In this document: in pieces, positions 56,301 through 63,549 of the stretch
Layout of the letters: every line of letters starts with the position of its first letter
How positions within the stretch are numbered: position 1 is the first letter of the stretch
Translations under genes and position numbers: made by a program
Notes under the pieces: generated by a model
Seen by the model: only the letters and a program-made list of their open reading frames with translations
Told to the model about the DNA's origin: nothing
The model's database searches: none
Origin: Ignavibacteriales bacterium
GTDB lineage: Bacteria; Bacteroidota; Ignavibacteria; Ignavibacteriales; Ignavibacteriaceae
NCBI GenBank assembly: GCA_016707115.1
Contig: JADJIH010000002.1
Location: forward strand, 186,001-250,000
Reading direction: 5' to 3'
Length of the DNA: 64,000 bases

Positions 56301-57148
56301 TTTGATGAATCTGATTTGATAAATTTTAAAACATCAACTTCAGCATCATTAATTCTTTCTAGATCTTCTTCGGATAGTATTGAATCACGTGTAAGGAAAA
56401 TTTCTCCGGTAGACATATCAAAAATATCACTGGCAATCATTCTGCCTAAATAATTTTCCAACTTTGCTTTTTTAACGGTAACATTTTCAACAAGACCGAA
56501 TAACTTTAATATTTCTTCATCGGATTGAAATCCAAGAGCACGCAAAAGAGTTGTTGCAGGAAATTTCTTTCGGCGATCAATATAAACATACATTACATAG
56601 TTTATATCCGTTGCAAACTCTACCCAAGAACCTCGTAATGGAATAATTCTGGCAGAGTAAATCGGTGTACCATTAGGATGTACAGTCTGTGCAAAGGCAA
56701 CACCAGGCGATCTGTGCAATTGAGATACAACTACTCTCTCTGCACCATTGATAACAAAAGTTCCCTTTTCTGTCATAAAAGGTAAATTGCCAAGATAGAC
56801 TTCTTGTTCAACAGTATTTATAAATTCTTCTGTTTCAGGATCTTTTGTTGAAAGTCTTAATTTAGCTTTTAGAGGTGCAGCAAAAGTAAGTCCTCTTTCT
56901 AAACACTCTTCAACAGAAAATCTTGGTTTTTCAACATAGTACTCTAAGAAATCTAATCTGTAGTTTTCTTTATTATCAAAAATCGGGAAATTAGTTAAAA
57001 ATACCTGCTGTAACCCTTTTATTTCTCTTTTAAGGGGATGAGTATCAAGCTGAACAAAATCTTCAAATGTTTCAGTTTGAATTCCTAAAAGATCTGGTAT
57101 ATCAATAACTGATGGAATACGGCCAAAGGAAATACGCTTATTATCCAA
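53390..57148 (-). CDS. rpoB: DNA-directed RNA polymerase subunit beta (TTG start)
   Basis: 1252 residues. The rifampicin region contains [20 protein letters not shown] and [20 protein letters not shown]. Catalytic-side motifs include [35 protein letters not shown], and the C-terminal [20 protein letters not shown]. The start is TTG 57146-57148 with a strong AGGAGG 8 bases upstream. The start wording [15 protein letters not shown] fits. It is preceded by a hairpin after rplL. Confidence 0.99.
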   Translation of the reverse strand: [1252 protein letters not shown]

Positions 57149-57220
57149 TTGAAAACCTCCTAAAATTAATCAAATGCTATTAAATGAGCATCATTAACAA
57201 CGTTCTCTACATAAAACAAA

Positions 57221-57252
57221 AGCGATAAGACGGAATTTTCCGTCTTATCACT
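57221..57252 (-). terminator. Attenuator-like hairpin between rplL and rpoB
   Basis: A 12-bp perfect stem, GATAAGACGGAA (57224-57235) with TTCCGTCTTATC (57238-57249), 2-base loop, then on the minus strand GCTTTTGTTTTATG. The broken T-run suggests partial termination, matching the known partial terminator between rplL and rpoB in E. coli. Confidence 0.75.
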
Positions 57253-57284
57253 TAAAAAGGATCATATAATCTAGCTTTTAAAAA

Positions 57285-57659
57285 CTATTTTAAAGTAACA
57301 GTTGCGCCGGCTTCTTCAAGCTCTTTCTTGATTTTTTCGGCTTCATCTTTTGATGCTTGTTCTTTAACTGTTTTCGGAGCGCCATCTACGAGATCTTTAG
57401 CTTCTTTTAAGCCTAGACCTGTATGAGCTCTAACTACTTTAATAACATTAATTTTCTTCTCGCCAGCGGTCTGAAGAATAACATCAAATTCTGTCTGTTC
57501 CTCTACAGGTGCGGCAGATGCAGCAGCTGGCCCAGCCATCATAACTGGTGCAGATGCTGTAACACCAAATTCTTCTTCAAGTGCTTTCTTTAATTCTGAA
57601 GCTTCTAGAAGAGACATACCTTTTATTAATTCTAGTGCTTGTGCAACTTTTTCTGACAT
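57285..57659 (-). CDS. rplL: 50S ribosomal protein L7/L12
   Basis: Stalk protein recruiting translation factors. The N-terminal dimerisation helix pair (VAQALELIKGMSLLEASELK), a flexible Ala/Pro hinge (APVMMAGPAAASAAPVEEQT), and the factor-binding domain KINVIKVVRAHTGLGLKEAK. I choose ATG 57657-57659: it is about 8 bases from GGAG, whereas ATG 57665 is only two. Confidence 0.97.
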   Translation of the reverse strand: MSEKVAQALELIKGMSLLEASELKKALEEEFGVTASAPVMMAGPAAASAAPVEEQTEFDVILQTAGEKKINVIKVVRAHTGLGLKEAKDLVDGAPKTVKEQASKDEAEKIKKELEEAGATVTLK

Positions 57660-57692
57660 TTTCATTTCTCCTGAATTTAATTTCTAATTTAA

Positions 57693-58214
57693 TTATGCTG
57701 CTTTTTTCTTCGAGACTTCATCAATTACACTTACTAAGTCTCTAATTACAGCTGCAATAGATCCAACTATGCCTGATGCAGGGGAATTTAGACTACCGAG
57801 TATACCGGCAATCACTTCTTCCTTAGTAGGCAATTCTGCTAATTCTTTAAGTTTACTTCCATCATAATACTGTGTTTCGATGTAGCAAGCTTTAAGAGGA
57901 AACTTCTGTGAAGTATCATTGTACTTCTTAATTATCTTGGCTGGTGCAACTGGATTTGTTGAAGCAAATGCAAATCCTGTCATACCTTCAAGATGATCTG
58001 CCAGCTTTTCGAATTTACCAGACTCAACAAGGGCGCGTTTAAATAGGGTATTTTTAAATACTCTGTATTTAACTCCATCTTTTCTAAACTGATTTCTAAT
58101 TTCACTAATGTCTGAAACATTGATTTTAGAATAATCAGTAAGATAGACTGCTGATGCGTTCTGGATTAATTCCTTAGCTTCGGCAATTAACTCTGCTTTT
58201 TCGTTCTTATTCAT
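57693..58214 (-). CDS. rplJ: 50S ribosomal protein L10
   Basis: 173 residues; stalk base that carries L7/L12 dimers. NKNEKAELIAEAKELIQNAS, VSDISEIRNQFRKDGVKYRV and FKNTLFKRALVESG are the family pattern. GGGAG precedes the ATG. The 72-base gap upstream is a possible L10-leader site, but I cannot fold it convincingly. Confidence 0.97.
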   Translation of the reverse strand: MNKNEKAELIAEAKELIQNASAVYLTDYSKINVSDISEIRNQFRKDGVKYRVFKNTLFKRALVESGKFEKLADHLEGMTGFAFASTNPVAPAKIIKKYNDTSQKFPLKACYIETQYYDGSKLKELAELPTKEEVIAGILGSLNSPASGIVGSIAAVIRDLVSVIDEVSKKKAA

Positions 58215-58286
58215 TTTTCTCCCGTATCACAATTTATTATTTCGGGTCGGTTAGAAGCTATTATTTATTACGAGCGCGTAAATTCT

Positions 58287-58985
58287 TTATACGTTAAGAC
58301 TTAATTCATCTTTAGCGATTTTAAGTCCGGGACCCATTGTACTTGATAAAAACAAACTCTTAACATATTGACCTTTTGCAGTAGATGGTCTCATTTTAAC
58401 TATTGTGTTAAGAAATGCTTTTGTATTATCAACTAGTTTTTCTGTTTCAAAATTTAATTTACCTAAAGAAGTATGTACAATTCCTGTTTTTTCAACTCTA
58501 AATTCAATCTTTCCACCTTTAACTTCCTTAACTGCTTTTGCAACATCCATCGTAACCGTTCCACTTTTAGGATTAGGCATAAGACCTTTAGGTCCTAATA
58601 TTTTTCCTAATTTTCCAAGTTCAGCCATAGAATCTGGTGTTGCGACTATAACATCAACATCGGCCCATCCGCCTTTAATTTTTTCAAGTAAGTCTTCAAA
58701 TCCTGCATAATCAGCACCAGCATCTAAGGCTTCTTGAATTTTAGCACCCTTAGCTATAACTAGTACTTTTACAGTTTTACCAGTTCCATGAGGGAGAGAA
58801 ACAGTACCTCTAACCATTTGGTCAGCATGTCTAGGATCAACTCCTAAACGAATAGCACAATCTAAAGATTCTACAAATTTTACTTTGGATTGATCCTTCA
58901 AGATTGCTATTGCTTCGGGAAGAGTATACTCTTTATCCACATTAACTGATTTTAAAATTTCTTTATTTCTCTTCGTTGTTTGCAT
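58287..58985 (-). CDS. rplA: 50S ribosomal protein L1
   Basis: 232 residues; E-site stalk protein and translational repressor of rplKA in many bacteria. The N-terminus has YTLPEAIAILKDQSKVKFVE; then SLDCAIRLGVDPRHADQMVR, KILGPKGLMPNPKSGTVT and FLNTIVKMRPSTAKGQYVKS. Confidence 0.98.
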   Translation of the reverse strand: MQTTKRNKEILKSVNVDKEYTLPEAIAILKDQSKVKFVESLDCAIRLGVDPRHADQMVRGTVSLPHGTGKTVKVLVIAKGAKIQEALDAGADYAGFEDLLEKIKGGWADVDVIVATPDSMAELGKLGKILGPKGLMPNPKSGTVTMDVAKAVKEVKGGKIEFRVEKTGIVHTSLGKLNFETEKLVDNTKAFLNTIVKMRPSTAKGQYVKSLFLSSTMGPGLKIAKDELSLNV

Positions 58986-59030
58986 CTTTAATCACCAATA
59001 AATTTAAAAAACATCAAATAAATACTTACT

Positions 59031-59456
59031 TTATTCTTCTACTGTTATTCCCATACTTCTAGCAGTACCGGAAATCATGCTCATTGCATGATCAATATCA
59101 AATGCGTTTAGATCTGGCATTTTTACTTCAGCTATTTCTTTAACCTGTTTTCGAGAAACTTTGCCAACCTTTGTCCTGTGTGATTCAGCAGATCCTCTCT
59201 CAAGCTTTGCAGCTCTTTTTAGTAGCACTGAAGCAGGAGGAGTTTTTGTGATAAAAGTAAAAGACTTATCACTAAAGACCGTGATAACTACGGGGATTAT
59301 TAAACCATCTTTATCCTGAGTTCTTGCATTAAATTGCTTACAGAACTCCATAATATTTACACCTTTTTGACCAAGTGCTGGACCAACAGGAGGTGAAGGA
59401 TTAGCTTTACCTGCCGGAATTTGTAACTTTATATAAGAATCAATTTTTTTAGCCAT
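59031..59456 (-). CDS. rplK: 50S ribosomal protein L11
   Basis: 141 residues; GTPase-centre protein needed for stringent response sensing. YIKLQIPAGKANPSPPVGPA, LGQKGVNIMEFCKQFNART and the C-terminal DLNAFDIDHAMSMISGTARS identify it. Confidence 0.98.
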   Translation of the reverse strand: MAKKIDSYIKLQIPAGKANPSPPVGPALGQKGVNIMEFCKQFNARTQDKDGLIIPVVITVFSDKSFTFITKTPPASVLLKRAAKLERGSAESHRTKVGKVSRKQVKEIAEVKMPDLNAFDIDHAMSMISGTARSMGITVEE

Positions 59457-59481
59457 TTTATAACCTGCTTAATATCTACAA

Positions 59482-60018
59482 TTATTTTTCTATTTCTGCT
59501 TGAGTGAAATCGATCTCAACTGGAGTTTTTCTACCAAAAATTGAGACCATAACTTTTATTTTCATTTTTTCTTCATTTACTTCTTCAATCATTCCAGAAA
59601 AATTATTGAAAGGACCATCAATAATTTTGACTAAGTCACCATTTCTAAAAATGGTTTCCATTCTTTCAGTAGTACTATCCTGTGATAAACGCCCTACAAT
59701 TCTTCTTACTTCCTCTGGTTGAAGTGGATTAGGATTTCCGCCTGTTCCTAAAAATCCCATAACCGACTGGGTACTTAGGATAAAATCCTTAACCTGATTA
59801 TCAAGATCACAATTAACCAAGATATATCCGGGAAAAAAATTCTTAGTTTTGCTCTTTTTCTTACCATCTTTAACTTCAAAAACTTTTTCCATTGGAACTA
59901 AAATTTCGGAAATTTTAGCTTTTAAGTGCTCATGATCATTAAGTCCAGCTTCAAGAAGATTCTTAACTTTGTTTTCATGACCCGAAAAAGTTCTTACCAC
60001 GTACCATCTGGTTTCCAT
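59482..60018 (-). CDS. nusG: Transcription termination/antitermination factor NusG
   Basis: 178 residues. The NGN domain begins RWYVVRTFSGHENKVKNLLE and has FFPGYILVNCDLDNQVKDFI; the C-terminal KOW domain has GDLVKIIDGPFNNFSGMIEE. Couples RNA polymerase with Rho or the ribosome (via S10, encoded in the same run of genes). Confidence 0.98.
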   Translation of the reverse strand: METRWYVVRTFSGHENKVKNLLEAGLNDHEHLKAKISEILVPMEKVFEVKDGKKKSKTKNFFPGYILVNCDLDNQVKDFILSTQSVMGFLGTGGNPNPLQPEEVRRIVGRLSQDSTTERMETIFRNGDLVKIIDGPFNNFSGMIEEVNEEKMKIKVMVSIFGRKTPVEIDFTQAEIEK

Positions 60019-60030
60019 TTAATTCTGCAC

Positions 60031-60213
60031 CTAAAATATCCCTTTAAAAGCCTGGTTAATTATCATATCAATTACATATGTAAAAAGTGACAGAACAATA
60101 CAAACGACAATCACAATTTTTGTAGATTCAATAAGTTCTTCCTTAGTCGGCCAAGTAACTTTTTTCATCTCTTTAACAACATCCTGAAAGAATGCAATTA
60201 TTTTATCTTTCAT
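60031..60213 (-). CDS. secE: Protein translocase subunit SecE
   Basis: 60 residues, one transmembrane helix (about 33-53), preceded by the amphipathic FFQDVVKEMKKVTWPTKEEL segment that clamps SecY. The short single-helix form. It lies between tRNA-Trp and nusG. Confidence 0.96.
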   Translation of the reverse strand: MKDKIIAFFQDVVKEMKKVTWPTKEELIESTKIVIVVCIVLSLFTYVIDMIINQAFKGIF

Positions 60214-60233
60214 AATAACCTTTCAAATTTCAG

Positions 60234-60306
60234 CACGTCAGGAGGGACTCGAACCCCCAACCTGCGGTTTTGGAGACCGCTGCTCTACCAATTGAGCCAC
60301 TGACGT
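60234..60306 (-). tRNA. tRNA-Trp (anticodon CCA)
   Basis: 73 nt. Acceptor arms ACGTCAG and CTGACGT pair fully; the anticodon loop is CTCCAAA with anticodon CCA. The D arm has GGCTCAATTGGTAGAGC and the T loop GGTTCGAGTCC. CCA is not encoded. Position between rpmG and secE is the common bacterial one. Confidence 0.97.
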
Positions 60307-60312
60307 ATTCAG

Positions 60313-60477
60313 TTATTTGGTTTCTTTAAAAACTACGTGTTTTCTAACAACAGGGTCATATTTTTTGTACTCAACACGTGCAGGATGGGTTCTTTTATTC
60401 TTTGTTGTAGAATATCGATAACCTGTACCAGCAGTGCTTTCCAAAACAATGATTTGTCTAATATTGCTTTTTGCCAT
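60313..60477 (-). CDS. rpmG: 50S ribosomal protein L33 (zinc-free form)
   Basis: 54 residues, read directly from the gap between tRNA-Thr and tRNA-Trp. It begins MAKSNIRQIIVLESTAGTGY, continues RYSTTKNKRTHPARVEYKKY, and ends VRKHVVFKETK. There are no CXXC pairs, so this is the C-minus form. The start is ATG 60475-60477. Confidence 0.95.
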   Translation of the reverse strand: MAKSNIRQIIVLESTAGTGYRYSTTKNKRTHPARVEYKKYDPVVRKHVVFKETK

Positions 60478-60512
60478 TTATCTTCCTTAAACTATTCAAA
60501 CCTTTTCTATTG

Positions 60513-60585
60513 AGCTGACGACCGGGATTGAACCGGTGACCTCATCCTTACCAAGGATGTGCTCTACCAACTGAGCTACGTCAGC
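60513..60585 (-). tRNA. tRNA-Thr (anticodon GGT)
   Basis: 73 nt. Acceptor GCTGACG/CGTCAGC, anticodon stem CATCC/GGATG, loop TTGGTAA with anticodon GGT. T loop GGTTCAATCCC. CCA is not encoded. Third of the tRNA genes in the transcription unit that starts with tRNA-Tyr. Confidence 0.97.
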
Positions 60586-60642
60586 GGAGATGTGTTAGCA
60601 CATTAAATTAAAGAACTACACAGTTTATGAGTCAAGCTCATT

Positions 60643-60719
<77 letters not shown>

Positions 60720-60782
60720 ATTTTTCAATTATCCTAAAGAACAAAAAAGTTTCTAAAAGAAACTTATAAATTAAACTATTTG

Positions 60783-60866
60783 TGGGCGGCGAGGGATTCG
60801 AACCCCCAAAGGCGCATGCCAACGGATTTACAGTCCGCCCCGGCTCTCCAACTCCGGCGTCCGCCC
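60783..60866 (-). tRNA. tRNA-Tyr (anticodon GTA)
   Basis: 84 nt with the long variable arm expected for tRNA-Tyr. Acceptor GGGCGG pairs with CCGCCC; the last acceptor pair (A7 with G66) appears mismatched. Anticodon loop CTGTAAA gives GTA. T loop GGTTCGAATCC. First gene of the tRNA-rpmG-secE-nusG unit. Confidence 0.95.
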
Positions 60867-61161
60867 AGAAAAATGCTAAATTAAAAGCGAGCGACAAATA
60901 TATTTTTATTCAAACAAAAATGCAAATATTTTGTTATGTCATTACACAACAACCATTGATTTAACGAGAAACATCTGTAATTATTACCGAAGTCAAAATC
61001 TTCAGGTAAAAATTATTCAATATCTACATTAGAGATTCAAAATAGTTTTAATTATGAAGTATTTTGTGTTTCGCCAAAAACGGTACGCTATTTGTCGCGT
61101 TAAGACCAACTGGTAAAAAACCAATTAAATAATCAACAACAAAATAATTTAGGGGCCCTTT
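60867..61161. other. Divergent intergenic region
   Basis: 295 bases between tRNA-Tyr (minus) and the lipoprotein gene (plus). It contains the tRNA operon promoter listed separately. No open frame of note was seen. Toward the plus-strand gene the sequence has ACGCTATTTGTCGCG near 61086-61100, a possible -10 region, and AGGGG just before ATG 61162 as ribosome-binding site. Confidence 0.6.
60895..60925 (-). promoter_or_regulatory. Promoter of the tRNA-rpmG-secE-nusG unit
   Basis: Minus-strand TTGCAT (60920-60925), 17-bp spacer, TATATT (60897-60902) extended to TATATTTG, followed by GC-rich TCGCTCGC. The start site would fall about 20 bases before tRNA-Tyr. The -10 octamer equals that of the rpsL promoter. 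Confidence 0.7.
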
Positions 61162-61860
61162 ATGAAAAACTTAGTAGTCCTATTCGCAGTACTTTTCTTG
61201 TTCTCTCTAACATCTTGCTCAGATGTAAACGATAACTCTTTTCTAACAAATCCAGTAATGGAAAAAACAGTTCCAGGTATTTCAGAAACAACACCTTCTC
61301 CTGTGTATCCTTATTCTTATCTATACAATTTTTCAAAAGTAGACGGATTAAAACTCTTAAATCTTGAAGAAGAAAATGCAGTTGAGTTTTATATGACTGA
61401 AAGCTCGAAAAAATTTGTTCAGCTCTTTGTTTTAGTAACTTATGTACAAGATATTTCTCCAAAGATGTTCTTTATAGATAATATTGAGAACGAATCTTTT
61501 AAAGTGATTGGCTTAGATCTGAATCAAGTTCAAAAGGTAGAAGTTTATGGTGTGCCATCAGGTAACTTCACACACGAAGCTGTGTCACCATTTGAAAATA
61601 ATTCTATTATGAATGAGGTTGTAGTTAATGGATGGAAAGTGGATAATAGCAGTGTTGTAGTAGAATGCGTTGGTCCATGGCCAAGTAGCCTAAAATATGT
61701 TTTTGCAGAAATTACTACAAAAGATAAAAGCTTTTTTGTTTTCTTACAGAGACCTTGGAGCACAAAGTTTTCAATTCCTGAATATGGAAAATATGGCGTT
61801 AGTGGCATAAGATTATTTGGATATCAAACTTTAATGGAAGCAACTGTAGCTCAGAATTAA
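61162..61860 (+). CDS. Lipoprotein of unknown function
   Basis: 232 residues, not recognised. The N-terminus is a lipoprotein signal (MKNLVVLFAVLFLFSLTSC, Cys19 in the LTSC lipobox), so it should be anchored in the envelope. The rest is mostly beta-type and acidic/aromatic (YPYSYLYNFSKVDGLKLLNL, FVQLFVLVTYVQDIS, VEVYGVPSGNFTHEAVSPFE) without catalytic motifs I can name. AGGGG precedes the ATG. It is a single-gene unit ending in a strong terminator. Confidence 0.8.
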   Translation: MKNLVVLFAVLFLFSLTSCSDVNDNSFLTNPVMEKTVPGISETTPSPVYPYSYLYNFSKVDGLKLLNLEEENAVEFYMTESSKKFVQLFVLVTYVQDISPKMFFIDNIENESFKVIGLDLNQVQKVEVYGVPSGNFTHEAVSPFENNSIMNEVVVNGWKVDNSSVVVECVGPWPSSLKYVFAEITTKDKSFFVFLQRPWSTKFSIPEYGKYGVSGIRLFGYQTLMEATVAQN

Positions 61861-61880
61861 ATAGTATTAAATATTGATAA

Positions 61881-61908
61881 AGCCGAGCATTGTCTCGGCT
61901 TTTTTTTT
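61881..61908 (+). terminator. Rho-independent terminator of the lipoprotein gene
   Basis: AGCCGAG (61881-61887) and CTCGGCT (61894-61900) with a 6-base loop, followed by eight T. It touches the end of the convergent ComM-type gene and may be partly bidirectional. Confidence 0.92.
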
Positions 61909-63445
61909 AATGTTTCCAAAGTTCTCTATCAAGACTGCGGTACTGTATTGCTTCACTGATATGTTGTGGTAAAATATTTTCTGCATGCTCAAGATCTGCA
62001 ATTGTTCTGCTAACTTTTAAAATTCTATCATAAGCTCTTGCTGATAAACCTAATTTAGTCATCGCCATTTTTAGCAATTCTTCACCTTGCTCATCCAACT
62101 TACAAAACGTTCTTACTTCCTTTGAACCCATATCGCCATTGTTAAAAACATTCTTATACTCTTTAAATCTATCTAACTGAACTTGTCTAGCATTTATAAC
62201 TCGTTTTCTAATATCTTCAGACTTTTCTCCAAATGATTTTGAAGATAATTCTTTATACTTAACTGCTGGAACTTCAATGTGGATATCAATTCTATCTAAT
62301 AATGGACCGGAAATTTTGGACATGTATCTTTGGATCTGAGGAGGAGCGCATGTGCATTCTTTATTCGGATCTGTGTAAAACCCGCATGGACAGGGGTTCA
62401 TCGCGGCAGCCAACATAAAGTTTGCAGGAAACTCTAACGATAATTTTGAACGACTTACAGTCACTCTAGCATCTTCAAGTGGTTGACGTAAAACTTCTAA
62501 TACATTTTTTTTGAACTCAGGTAATTCATCTAAAAATAATACGCCAAAGTGAGCAAAAGAAACTTCTCCAGGTTTTGGAAATGACCCACCTCCAACTAGT
62601 GCAGCATCACTAACAGTATGGTGCGGACTTCTGAATGGTCTCTCAGTAATAATTGCTTTATGTTTCGGTAAGATGCCGGCTATGGAATGAATCTTTGTTG
62701 TTTCAAGTGCTTCATCAAAAGTTAAAGGAGGAAGTATTGAAGGAAGTCTTTTTGCAAGCATTGTTTTACCTGAGCCCGGAGGACCTATCATTAAAATATT
62801 ATGAGCACCTGCGGCGGCAACTTCTAATGCACGCTTTACATTCTCCTGCCCTTTAACATCTGAAAAATCATGAAGATAAGAATTGATTGAGGAGAAAAGA
62901 TCATTCTTATCTGTATAAATTTTTTCCGGATTCGAATCTTCATTCAAAAAAGAAATCACTTCAGTTAGGGTTTCAAAACCATAAACATCAATTCCATCAA
63001 CAATAGCAGCTTCATTTGCAGATTCTTTCGGAAGGATAATTCTTTTAATTCCCTTTTTCTTTGATTCAACGGCAATAGGTAATGCCCCTTTTATGTGTCG
63101 TAATGTTCCGTCTAATGATAACTCACCAAGAAAAACTGAGTCAGCTAAAAATTTATCGGATACTAATTCTTCGGCGGCAAGAATTCCAATTGCAATGGCG
63201 AGATCAAAAGAACTGCCTTCTTTTTTGATATCTGCTGGGGCAAGATTTATTGTAAATTTTTTGAGCGGGAATTTAATATTAGAATTTTTTATCGCGGCAA
63301 TAACTCTTTCACGGCTCTCTCGCACAGCATTATCAGGTAAGCCAACTATAATAAATCCGGGAATTTGTTTTTCAACATGAGTTTCAACCTCTACCAGATA
63401 AGCATCAATACCGTAAGTTGCGCTTGTTAGTGTTTTGGATAACAT
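61907..63445 (-). CDS. comM: YifB/ComM-family Mg-chelatase-like AAA+ ATPase
   Basis: 512 residues. The N-terminal domain of this family (PGFIIVGLPDNAVRESRERV, FTINLAPADIKKEGSSFDLA) is followed by an AAA+ module with Walker A MIGPPGSGKTMLAKRLPSIL and Walker B FLDELPEF. Then come a Cys cluster (MNPCPCGFY, CTCAPPQIQRY) and the C-terminal Mg-chelatase lid (GLSARAYDRILKVSRTIADL). ComM members promote branch migration in natural transformation; presence alone does not prove competence. Confidence 0.95.
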   Translation of the reverse strand: MLSKTLTSATYGIDAYLVEVETHVEKQIPGFIIVGLPDNAVRESRERVIAAIKNSNIKFPLKKFTINLAPADIKKEGSSFDLAIAIGILAAEELVSDKFLADSVFLGELSLDGTLRHIKGALPIAVESKKKGIKRIILPKESANEAAIVDGIDVYGFETLTEVISFLNEDSNPEKIYTDKNDLFSSINSYLHDFSDVKGQENVKRALEVAAAGAHNILMIGPPGSGKTMLAKRLPSILPPLTFDEALETTKIHSIAGILPKHKAIITERPFRSPHHTVSDAALVGGGSFPKPGEVSFAHFGVLFLDELPEFKKNVLEVLRQPLEDARVTVSRSKLSLEFPANFMLAAAMNPCPCGFYTDPNKECTCAPPQIQRYMSKISGPLLDRIDIHIEVPAVKYKELSSKSFGEKSEDIRKRVINARQVQLDRFKEYKNVFNNGDMGSKEVRTFCKLDEQGEELLKMAMTKLGLSARAYDRILKVSRTIADLEHAENILPQHISEAIQYRSLDRELWKH

Positions 63446-63549
63446 GATTTAATCCAGACTTTTATTTGGATTTTAATTTGATATCTGAGGCGAGACGATT
63501 CACCCCAATTTATAATTAACACTTAAATAACAAAATAATGAAAGAACTT

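Noticed and set aside
58215..58286. L10 leader RNA before rplJ
   Set aside because: The gap is only 72 bases and I could not build the expected stems by eye; a covariance model would decide.
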